Notes under the pieces: generated by a model
Databases searched by the model: none
Told to the model about the DNA's origin: nothing
What the model saw: only the letters and a program-made list of their open reading frames with translations
Assembly (NCBI GenBank): GCA_963724695.1
Contig: CAVRVW010000003.1
Coordinates: 1,002,660-1,066,659, forward strand
DNA length: 64,000 nt
Source of the DNA: CAVQFD01 sp963724695
GTDB lineage: Bacteria; Acidobacteriota; Vicinamibacteria; Vicinamibacterales; CAVVIG01
Direction of reading: 5' to 3'
Shown: piece by piece, positions 18,907 through 29,967 of the stretch
How positions within the stretch are numbered: position 1 is the first letter of the stretch
How the letters are laid out: the number at the start of each line of letters is the position of its first letter
Program-made: the position numbers and the translations under genes

Positions 18907-19868
18907 GTCGGCGACAACACCTGCGCCGCGGCCACCACGCCGGGCGGGGTTGTCCGAACCGTCGCCGAACTGAAGGACGCGGTCCGCGGCCGGCTGGAGA
19001 AGGCGCGGTTTCCCGGTCCGTCCGCCGGCTGGCGCTGGTGCCCACCATGGGCGCCCTGCACGATGGGGCACGCGCGGTGCTGGTTGAGGCGACGAGGAGC
19101 CGCAACGACGTCGTGGTGGTCACCGTTTTTCGTCAATGCGAACTGCAGTTCAACGACCGCGAGGAAGCTCCTGCGCTACCCGCGCACGCTGGAGGCCGAC
19201 GTCGAACTGCTGGCCGGCGCCGGCGCGGCCTGGTCTTCGCCCCCGAGGAGGGGGAGGTGTAGCCGGAACGGCCCTGGTGAAGCTGGAGCCCAGCGGGCCG
19301 GCTCGGGCAGAGGTTCGAGGGCGAGGCCCGGCCGGGCCACTTCGATTCCGTGCTGGCCGTCGTCTCCCGAGCTGCCGCTGCGGCCAGCGCCGCTGTCCAC
19401 CGCCGTGCCGGTCTACCCCGCGCCTACTTCGGGCAGAAGGACGCCCAGCAGTTGGCGGTCCAGTTCCGCCGCATGGTCCCGGAGCCTGAACTACGACGGT
19501 CGACATCCGGTCGGTGGCGAGTGATCCGTGCCCCGGGAGGGGCTGGCACTGTCCGGGCGCCGCGAACTTCTCCGGTTCCTGTCCGCCGAGGGAGGCGGAG
19601 GCGGCTCTGGTCCTCAGCCGCGCGCTGTTCCTGCTGAAGCGCCGGGCCGACGCCAGCGAGCCGCTGCACGTCGAGGGAGGCCAAGGCCATGATCGCCAGC
19701 CAGCCGCTGGTGAAGCTGGACTACTTCGAGGTCGTGGAGCCGAGGACCCTTGAGCCGCTCGCCTTCAACTGCTGGAGACCCCGTTCACCGGCGAGGCCCT
19801 GGCGCTGATCGCGGCCCGGGTGGGGCCGGTGCGCCTAGATCGACAACATGCCGTCGCGGGTCGGTCGC
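18907..19868 (+). CDS. panC: Pantoate--beta-alanine ligase, actinobacterial, heavily frameshifted
   Basis: Joins D-pantoate and beta-alanine using ATP, the last step of pantothenate synthesis. Fragments in several plus frames fit PanC in order: RTVAELKDAV at the N-terminus, VPTMGALHDG (HxGH region of the nucleotidyl-transfer site, with one of the signature positions altered by a base error), VFVNANQFN-like and LRYPRTLEADVELLAGAG, FAPEEGEV, FDSVLAVVS, AYFGQKDAQQLAV (the conserved FGxKDxQQ), RRELLRFLSA, LVKLDYFEVVEPRTLEPLAF and GPVRLIDNM at the end. About ten single-base jumps. Start and stop are approximate. In this condition it could not make protein, but the error pattern points to sequencing rather than decay. 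Confidence 0.72.
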
Positions 19869-20417
19869 CGGCCGCCGGGCGGGGTCTTAGCTCGCCGAGC
19901 CTTGCCGACTGCTCTTACCGCCGGTCTTTAGCTCAGGCCTATAGCACCGGGCCTTAGCGCTGGACCGGGCGGGCGCCGATGCTCCCGCAGGTGCGCCGGA
20001 TGAGCCGGAACCGCGGATTGGCGGGGTTTTGGCGGTGCGGGATACCCCGATTTGGTGTTGTGCGCAAAGGCGTGTATTGTTTTATCTCGCGCGGACACAG
20101 AATGAATGCGAAGGAAGCCTACACACACACACACACGGACGGCCGATTTGGTCCGGGGGAGCGGGTCTGGTAAGTTGGAAAAGTTGCTCCGGAGTGTAGC
20201 GGACGGCCCGTTCGGGTTGTTGCGTGTGTGCCGGGTGCTCCTGTTGTTTGAGAACTCAATAGTGTGCCAAGTTTGTTGACACCGATTTTTGTATTGGTGA
20301 AACGCCCGCATTTTGTGCCACCTCCGTGGCATGTTGCGGGTTTTTTGCCGGGATTTTTTGCTTGGTGCAGCCGGGTCCGCGTTTTCCCGCGGGCCGTTGG
20401 TTGTGTCCGTTTTGTTT
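19869..20417 (+). other. rRNA operon leader, no gene
   Basis: About 550 bp between panC and 16S rRNA without a plausible gene. It holds an (AC)8 run at 20121-20136 and, near 20246-20272, the segment GTTGTTTGAGAACTCAATAG, a conserved actinobacterial rRNA leader element. A near copy (GTTGTTTGGGAACTGCATAG) stands in the ITS at about 22303, as expected for antitermination or processing signals before 16S and 23S. T-rich hairpin-forming sequence follows to 20417. I could not place -35/-10 boxes with confidence. A further join between panC and the leader cannot be excluded. Confidence 0.55.
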
Positions 20418-23292
<2,875 letters not shown>

Positions 23293-23318
23293 TCATCATC
23301 ACGATGATGCGAAGTTGA

Positions 23319-23795
23319 TCGAGCGGCTGCCCAGGACGGCACGCCGATCGACCGCATATTCAAACGACCACACTGCACTTCGGCAGGCAATCGGCACGGC
23401 ACGATCAACTCCGGCACGCCACCGAGCATCTGATCGAGCCGACGCAGCACCAGCGGATCGACACGCCGCCAGGCTATCGCGTATTTACCGATCCGACACG
23501 GCCCGACAAACGAATGCCGGTGGCGCGCGCCAATCGGCAGGCGCTCGTCGAGTTCGTGAGAAGCAACGCAACGACAGTGTGGCATCCGGTCGGCACGTGC
23601 CGAATGGGACAGGATCGAATGGCGGTAGTCGACCCGCAGCTTCGCGTTCACGGCATCGATGGGTTACGGATCGCCGATGCCTCCGTGATGCCGATCATTC
23701 CGAGTGGCAATACCAACGCGCCTGCGATCATGATCGGCGAGCGCGCCGCCGACCTGATTCGCCGCGCATCTTCTTCAACTGAGCGAGGGAACTGA
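23319..23795 (+). CDS. GMC family oxidoreductase, C-terminal fragment
   Basis: Only the C-terminal part is present. VRSNATTVWHPVGTCRMGQD contains the catalytic His of GMC enzymes (HPVGTCRMG), and GIDGLRIADASVMPIIPSGN with NTNAPAIMIGERAADLI is the FAD-domain end. These flavoenzymes oxidise alcohols, sugars or sterols. An in-frame TGA at 23316-23318 marks the limit of the readable frame, and the part just after the junction is not convincingly GMC. Its stop TGA overlaps the next start (TGATG), so it heads or continues an operon with a small protein and an isoprenyl diphosphate synthase. Most of the gene is missing because of the assembly junction. Confidence 0.75.
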   Translation, partial: SSGCPGRHADRPHIQTTTLHFGRQSARHDQLRHATEHLIEPTQHQRIDTPPGYRVFTDPTRPDKRMPVARANRQALVEFVRSNATTVWHPVGTCRMGQDRMAVVDPQLRVHGIDGLRIADASVMPIIPSGNTNAPAIMIGERAADLIRRASSSTERGN

Positions 23796-24247
23796 TGAAT
23801 CGCGATCCGATGAACAGTGCCTACGACATGTATCGCATGATGGCTGCCGCCGCCGAGGCGTTGACGCGATATCCGTGGGCGGGGCAAACGCAGGGGCAGT
23901 CCATGCCAGCCGACGCTGCGCAGCAGATGGCCCGTCTGTACGCGGCCTTCGTCAACAGCGGCTATCGGTACCTGGCTCGCTGGGCGGAAATCTCAGCGAG
24001 GCGATATCCCGAATTCGCGGCGCTATCCTCCGGGATGAACGCGTCTCGAACGATCACGGACGCGGAACTGGCGGCTCTGGTGGACAGCTTGCGCGCGTTC
24101 CTCCGCGAAATGTCGGAGTTGCCCGTGGACGAAGCGAAGCGACTCCAGGCGGAAATCGACGCGATCATATCCCCGGATTCACGAACAGAAAGCACGAAGG
24201 CAGAAGGGCAGACGCGGGGCAAGCGACGCGCCAGGACCAAACGGTGA
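23795..24247 (+). CDS. Small helical protein of unknown function, coupled to GMC oxidoreductase and prenyl synthase
   Basis: 150 residues starting at ATG 23795, which overlaps the preceding stop codon. Predicted largely alpha-helical with an amphipathic middle (MARLYAAFVNSGYRYLARWA, LVDSLRAFLREMSELPVDEA) and a basic, probably disordered tail (GQTRGKRRARTKR). No catalytic motif. It loosely recalls phasin- or PhaE-like accessory proteins, but I cannot support that. Stop overlaps the GTG start of the isoprenyl diphosphate synthase (GTGA), so three genes are translationally coupled and probably work together. Confidence 0.65.
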   Translation: MNRDPMNSAYDMYRMMAAAAEALTRYPWAGQTQGQSMPADAAQQMARLYAAFVNSGYRYLARWAEISARRYPEFAALSSGMNASRTITDAELAALVDSLRAFLREMSELPVDEAKRLQAEIDAIISPDSRTESTKAEGQTRGKRRARTKR

Positions 24248-25215
24248 GTGCTGTTGTCTCGAGTCCAGTCGTCAGCGAGCAGGCGCTCAATCCCGGTGAC
24301 GAGGCCGTCATCTCGAAACTCGGATACGACACCGAAGTGTGTCAGCTGCGTGGCGGGATCTTCGAGTGGGTGGCCGGCACGAGCGAGGAAATGCAACCGC
24401 TCCTCCGATGGCAGTTCCTGGGCCGCGCGAAGTATTTCCGGCCGCTGACGGTCTTTGCGTGCTGCCGGGCGACTCGCCGGGACGGTGTGACGCCGGAAAT
24501 CCTGCAGGGCGCGATCGCGATCGAACTTCTGCACAACGTCTCGCTCATCGTGGACGACATTCTCGACGCCTCGGACGAACGACGCGGCATTCCGACACTG
24601 CATCGCCGTTTCGGTTCGCTCCCGGCGCTGATGGCGTCGGGGTTCGTCGTGGCGGATGCGTATCGGGTGCTGGCGAATGATCCGATGGGCATTCGGCTGC
24701 TGTCCGAGCTGCTGGGCCGTCTCGGCGTGGCCGAATGCCTTCAGTGGCGGCTGCGCCGGCAGCCGCTGGGTGTAGAGGACTGGCGGGTCCTGGCGGGCGA
24801 AGATACCGGGACCATGTTCGAAGTGTGCGCCTGCATGGGCACGCGGAGCGAAGCGCTGCGGAAGTTCGGCCGCCTGCTCGGCATGCTGTATCACGGTTGC
24901 GACGACGTCGGCGACGCGCGTGGTCTCGAGGCGCTCGGCGGCGGCGGCGACGAAGACGTTCGCGACGGCATCCTGACGCTTCCAGCCGCCTTTGCCATCC
25001 GCAACCGCCGTATCCGCACGCTGTTCTGCAAACCGGACCCGAGCACCGACGAACTGGCGGAAAGCGCGCGCGCGATCAGCGAGCGGATCCCGGATGCCGA
25101 AGCGTATCTGGACGGGATCGCCGATGAAGCGCGGGCGGAAGCCTTCACCCGTGCGCCGAATCCGGAGCCGCTCTTCGCGCTGATCGATCACACACGGCAG
25201 CTCTCGCGTCGCTGA
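24244..25215 (+). CDS. Trans-isoprenyl diphosphate synthase (polyprenyl synthetase family)
   Basis: 323 residues from GTG 24244 (GTGAGTGCT), overlapping the previous stop by 4 bp with AGGA upstream. First Asp-rich motif DDILD in ELLHNVSLIVDDILDASDER and second DDVGDARG near residue 220 are the two magnesium-diphosphate sites of the family; GRAKYFRPLTVFACCRA gives the substrate-binding region with RP. The enzyme condenses isopentenyl diphosphate onto an allylic primer; chain length cannot be read with confidence. The C-terminal third is shorter and Arg-rich. Together with a GMC oxidoreductase it may belong to a small terpenoid or carotenoid-like pathway, an inference from neighbourhood only. 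Confidence 0.85.
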   Translation: MSAVVSSPVVSEQALNPGDEAVISKLGYDTEVCQLRGGIFEWVAGTSEEMQPLLRWQFLGRAKYFRPLTVFACCRATRRDGVTPEILQGAIAIELLHNVSLIVDDILDASDERRGIPTLHRRFGSLPALMASGFVVADAYRVLANDPMGIRLLSELLGRLGVAECLQWRLRRQPLGVEDWRVLAGEDTGTMFEVCACMGTRSEALRKFGRLLGMLYHGCDDVGDARGLEALGGGGDEDVRDGILTLPAAFAIRNRRIRTLFCKPDPSTDELAESARAISERIPDAEAYLDGIADEARAEAFTRAPNPEPLFALIDHTRQLSRR

Positions 25216-25226
25216 ACCAGCGAGCA

Positions 25227-28200
25227 TCAGACAACTGCCGTCAGCTCACCAAGAACCCGCCGGGCCTCCTGCAAGTCCGGCAGGTCGTATCCTTCGGTGA
25301 ACCATTCATACGACGCCGCAAGCGTGTGCAGCCCCTCCGCCGCGCGACCCGTGTCGCGCCACAGACGGGCAAGACCGATCGACGCTCTCAACTCCCACGG
25401 GCGGGCCTGCTGGTCGCGTGCCACCGCGATCGCCTTACGAAAACAGGTTTCGGAATCTGCCGCCGCTTCACCCTGCGAGCGCAGCAACTCTCCCTTCATT
25501 CGGTACGCTTCGGCTTCGTAGTACCGCTCGTCGGTTTCCGCTGCGTGAGCCAGCGCCTCAGCGACGGCCGTGAGTCCTTCCTCGCGCGCGCCGGCCAGAC
25601 AGCACAATTCGGCCAGCATCACGAGGAACCACGAGCGTCCGACCTTGGCGCCTGTCGCAAGATTCCTCTCGATCCCCTGCCGCAGCTGGCCGATGCCGCG
25701 CTCCAGCTGACCCCTATGTCCCAGCGCCCAGCCCTGAACGATCGAACCGAGCGACACCCAGTACGGCAGTCCGTACTCGCTCGCGTACGCGAGCGTTTTC
25801 GCGGCCCATTCTTCGGCCCCGGCGATATCGGCGCGCACGTTGTGCAGCACCATGTGCATCCCCGTCGCCTGCGCCACGCTCATCGGAATCGACAGCGTGT
25901 GCGCCACCTCGAGGCCCCGTTTGCTGGCTTCGAGCGCCTGATCGTGATAGCCGAGGAACGACAGAGTGCGACCGAGATAGGACCGCGAAAACGCCGACGA
26001 ATGACCGACGTACTGAAACTTGGCCCGCGGGCCGCTGTCGGCGGTGAGCAGCGCGAGCCCGCGCTCGAAGTGTGCCCGCGATTCCACGAATCGAGCCTGG
26101 TAGATTTCGTCGACGCCGAGCATCAGAAATCCTTCGATCTGATGCTCGATGCTCTGCGTCTCCGTGCCCACGTGCACCAGCTCGGTGGCCATCTCGGCAG
26201 CCGTCCGATAGTCGGCGCGCGCGATGTGATACAGATTCTGTCCCCGGCACACCGACAGCAGATCCTCGGCGGTGCCGGCGCGCTGGCAGACCTCGCGCGC
26301 CATCCGGTAGGCGTGTTCCACTTCCGGCGCGGCATACCCGCGATGCGCCTGCAGCGCCATGCCCAGCGTCGACCACAACGCCAGCGCATCGCGGTCTCGA
26401 TCCAGACCCGCCGGCAGCGCGTCCAGCAGCTGCAGGCCGCGGGACAGGTGGCTCGCCGCTTCGGCGAACGCCGCCCGCGCAATCGCCTGGTTTCCGGCTT
26501 TCTGCCAGTAGGGAATCGCCCGTGTGATGCTGCCAGCTTCAGTGTAGTGGTGCGCGAGCAGTTCCGGCCGGAGGTCCGAGACCTCAGGAAAACGCGCTTC
26601 CAGGGCACCTGCTATCCGCTGGTGATGCTGCTGTCGCGTCTTGCGCAGGAGCGACTGGTACGCCGTGTCCTGAATGAGCGCGTGCTTGAAGACGAACGTC
26701 GCGTCCGACGAGACACCTCGTCGCTGCAGCAATCCACTCGAGACGGCGCGGTCGAGCTGCTTCTGCAGCGTTGATTCGTCCTCTTCCGACGCAGCGCGCA
26801 GGAGCTCGTATGCGAATTCCCGACCGATCACCGCCCCGAGCTGCACGATCGGTTTTGCGGTTTCCAGACGGTCGAGGCGCGCCATCAACGCGTCCTGCAA
26901 GGTCACGGGGACGAGAGTGGCTGGAAGGGGCTCCTTCAGTTCGTAGCGAGAGCCGGCATCGTGGAACACGTGCGAGTCGACAATCGCGCGCGTCGTTTCT
27001 TCGATGAACAACGGGACGCCGTCAGCGCGTCGCAGAATCTGGTCCACAACTTCAGGCGGCAGCGACTTCCCGCCGATCGACTGCGCCACAAGCGACTCGG
27101 CTCCAGCGCGGTCGAGCCCGCCGAGTTCCATCCGTGTGACACGAGGCCCGGCGATCCAGGCTGCGGAGAACTCGGGCCGCGCCGTCAGCGCTATGAGGAT
27201 CGGCGACTGTTGGAGCCGGCTCACAGCCGTTTCGAGGAACTCCAGAGTGGAGGGATCCGCCCAGTGCAGGTCCTCCAGAAGCAGCATGACCGGGCGCTGG
27301 CGCGCGAGCGCGAGCGGAATCGCGAGCAGCAGTGCAAGCGTCCGCGCGCGTTGAAGGGCCGGGCCGAGCGTGAAGACCGGGTGCGACATGTCCACGGGAA
27401 CCGACAACAGGTTCGCCAATAGCGGAACGGCCGCTGCATCGGCCAACGGAACAGTCGCGAGAGCCTGCGCCACCTTGTGCTGCTGATCTGATGCCGCGTC
27501 GGTCGACCGGAAGCCGCACCAGCTCCGCAGCAGCCGAGCGATGGCGAAAAACGCGCTGTTTTCGTAGTACGGAGAACAATCGCCGTGCAACACGAGGCCC
27601 TCGTCGCGTGTGACGTCAGCTTTGAGCGCCTCCACGAGCATCGACTTGCCGATGCCGGCCTCGCCACGCAGCATGACGATCCCGCCGGCGCCGCTCCGGA
27701 CCTCCCGCCAACCGTCTCGCAGCATGGCCATTTCCGCGGCTCGTCCCACGAGCGTCGATGGATCGGCCTCCTGCACCGGCCGCTGACGAATCGCGGCGTC
27801 GGATCGCTCGACGATCTCGTAACCGTGAACCACCGTGCTCACACCCGGGATCGTCAGTTGACCGAGATCTCGGCACCGGAAGGCACGGGACAAAAGCCGA
27901 TGCGTGGCGTCGCTGACGACGATGGTGTTGGGACGGGCCGCGCTCTGCAGACGGGCGGCAATGTTCGGCGTCTCGCCAATCGCGAGCGTTTCGGTATGCG
28001 CGCCACCTCCGATCTCCCCTACGACGACCGAGCCGGTATGAATGCCAATTCGGACGGCCAGTTCGACACGCAGCCGCGGCGCCCACTGCGCGCCCATGTT
28101 GCTGATGGCCTGCACGATGTCGAGGCCTGCATGGCCAGCGCGAGAGGCGTCGTCCTCATGGGCGTGCGGAGCGCCGAAGTAGATCATCACGCCGTCGCCG

Positions 28201-28452
28201 AGATACTGCGCCACCGACCCGTCCAGGCGCTGGACGGTTTCGGCGCAATGAGCCTGGTACTCGCCGGATGAGATCGCGCAGTTCCTCAGGATCGAGGTGT
28301 GCCGACAGTGAAGTGGAACCTACCAGATCGCAGAACATCACGGTGATCTGCCGGCGTTCGGCCGCCGGCTGGACCGACTCGAGCGAAGCTCCACATTCGG
28401 CGCAGAACTTCGCTCGCGTCGGGCTCGCGTGGCCGCAGCGAGGGCAAGGCAT
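25227..28452 (-). CDS. Class III adenylate cyclase-ATPase-TPR regulatory protein, one frameshift
   Basis: About 1074 codons. ATG 28452 starts MPCPRCGHASP with a zinc-ribbon (CPRCG...CAECG). Then the cyclase domain: ITVMFCDLVGSTSLSAHL and QYLGDGVMIYFGAPHAHEDD carry the two metal Asp residues, followed by VRIGIHTGSVVVGEIGG and GETPNIAARLQSA (transition-state Asn/Arg region). Next a STAND-like ATPase with Walker A GEAGIGKSM and Walker B-like VMLLLEDLHWADPS, then a TPR-rich C-terminal half. One inserted base near 28262 separates the first 70 residues; removing it restores LIRRYQAHCAETV. Cytoplasmic sensor-transducer likely making cAMP in response to an unknown ligand. Its stop lies 11 bp after the stop of the convergent prenyl synthase. 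Confidence 0.88.
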
Positions 28453-28521
28453 GCCCGAGTATTGTATGACCCGGTGCACCCGAGCGTTTCGTGCACGAAC
28501 GCCCCCGTTCCTTTCCAGTTT

Positions 28522-29109
28522 TTATTTGTAGAAGTAGTAGTCGGCTTCGTACGGGACGAGCTTTCTCGTGTTGATGGTCGCTGGCGTGCACTCGCCTGCC
28601 GGCGGCTTGAGTCCACCGACAGTGTTCACGCGATGAATGAACTTGGTTTTCGTGAGTCTGTCGCCGCCGGTCGGTCCCACGGCGGGGCCTGTCACTTCCA
28701 GCAGCAGCCACTCGATGGCATCCGGCGCGACATATCTCGAATCGGTCGATCCGTAGCGCTTCTTAGCCCACACGGCGCTCGAGTCCCTGGACGACTGCCA
28801 GGTGGCGTGCAGCGTGTCGACGAGGTACGGGTTCTTGCTGAGAAAGTGCGTGATGATCTGGTCGGACTCCGAATCGAACACCGTCGCCTGCGGTCCCAGG
28901 AAGAACCAGTCCACGCCGGTGGCCGTGGCGGCGGGAGCGCAGATGTAGTTCTGTGTGCCGACGGCGTGACCGGCGAGGAACGGTCTGACGTCCTCAGGGG
29001 CCTCGATGTCTCCCGGCACTGCCGGTGGATAGACCCGGTCGGCGGCTTGCGCCGTTCCGGCGAGCGCGAACGCCACTGCCACGACGAATGTCCTCATCAA
29101 CATTGGCAA
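28522..29109 (-). CDS. DUF3455 secreted protein
   Basis: 195 residues with signal peptide (MLMRTFVVAVAFALAGTAQA); start either Met1 or Met3, the latter giving a tighter leader. Conserved DUF3455 features: VGTQNYICAP, WFFLGPQATVFDSE, ATWQSSRDSSAVWAKKR, IEWLLLEVTG, IHRVNTVGGLKPPAGEC and a tail YEADYYFYK. The function of this family is unknown. Two cysteines probably form a disulfide. Divergent from the ECF sigma factor gene with 267 bp between starts, enough for two promoters, so it could be a target of that sigma factor. Confidence 0.82.
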   Translation of the reverse strand: MPMLMRTFVVAVAFALAGTAQAADRVYPPAVPGDIEAPEDVRPFLAGHAVGTQNYICAPAATATGVDWFFLGPQATVFDSESDQIITHFLSKNPYLVDTLHATWQSSRDSSAVWAKKRYGSTDSRYVAPDAIEWLLLEVTGPAVGPTGGDRLTKTKFIHRVNTVGGLKPPAGECTPATINTRKLVPYEADYYFYK

Positions 29110-29375
29110 CTCTCCTTTGTTTTCAGCCTGTTGGCTTCCTGCTGAGATATCGCAATCGGCCCGGCCCGGACGACACCGCCCGTAGCTCCCGGTCCGTAAA
29201 CCCCATCTGCGTCACGCTTTCTGCCTTGGTGGCATCCCAAGGCAGACGTCCAGCTCGACCGCATTGCGGGGTTTTCGGCCACTTGTCGCGTTAGGTCTGA
29301 GTGGGCAGTGCCCGGCCGGGTTCCAGGGCCGACGAGCTCATGAGGTGCGCCACCCGATTCAAAGGAGTGATGGAC

Positions 29376-29963
29376 ATGATTCCGCAATCGCTCGCTTCGG
29401 TCATCGAGTCGCGAGAAGAGGGGTATCCCACCGGCGGCGAAACACTGTTCTCCGCGCTGTATGGTGAGCTGCACCGCATGGCGAGGCGCGAAGTGGCTCG
29501 GCGGAGTGGTTACGCGACGCTCGGCGCCACGACGCTCCTCCACGAGTCATATCTGCACATCGCCCGACGAGACGGGGTCGTCTTTCCCGATCGCTCCAGG
29601 TTCATGGCCTACGCGACGCGCACGATGCGCGGGCTGGTCATCGACCACGTGCGCCGCCGCCACGCCCAGAAACGCGGGGGCCTCTTCGAGTTGACGACGC
29701 TGAACACCACGATCGCAGACAGCGTCGCCAACGAGCACGAGCTGCAGCAGCTCAGCGACGCGCTCGATGCGCTCGCCGGGGTGGATGCCGCTCTCGCGGA
29801 AATCGTCGACCTGAAGTTCTTCTGTGGCTTCTCCTTCGCGGAAATCGGGGCGATGAAAAGCATTTCGGAGCGCACGGTGCAGCGCCAATGGGAAAAGGCG
29901 CGACTGTACCTGCACCGCACCATCACCACCGAGACCGCGTTCGCGACCGCGATCCCGGCCTGA
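29376..29963 (+). CDS. ECF RNA polymerase sigma factor (TIGR02999-like)
   Basis: ATG 29376 has the best spacing (8 nt) from AAAGGAG; an ATG 6 nt upstream and earlier starts are possible. 195 residues. Sigma2 features LFSALYGELHRMARREVARR and LHESYLHIARRDGVVFPDRS, FMAYATRTMRGLVIDHVRRR, and sigma4 HTH FSFAEIGAMKSISERTVQRQ with WEKARLYLHR. This subfamily is abundant in Acidobacteria and Planctomycetes and usually stands next to a Ser/Thr kinase, as here (the kinase begins 4 bp after its stop). It probably directs transcription in response to phosphorylation by that partner rather than to an anti-sigma factor, which is absent. Confidence 0.9.
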   Translation: MIPQSLASVIESREEGYPTGGETLFSALYGELHRMARREVARRSGYATLGATTLLHESYLHIARRDGVVFPDRSRFMAYATRTMRGLVIDHVRRRHAQKRGGLFELTTLNTTIADSVANEHELQQLSDALDALAGVDAALAEIVDLKFFCGFSFAEIGAMKSISERTVQRQWEKARLYLHRTITTETAFATAIPA

Positions 29964-29967
29964 CGTC

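Noticed and set aside
20121..20136. (AC)8 as a CRISPR or regulatory repeat
   Set aside because: Plain dinucleotide run without spacers.
25326..26774. 482-codon plus-strand frame
   Set aside because: Shadow of the cyclase/TPR gene.
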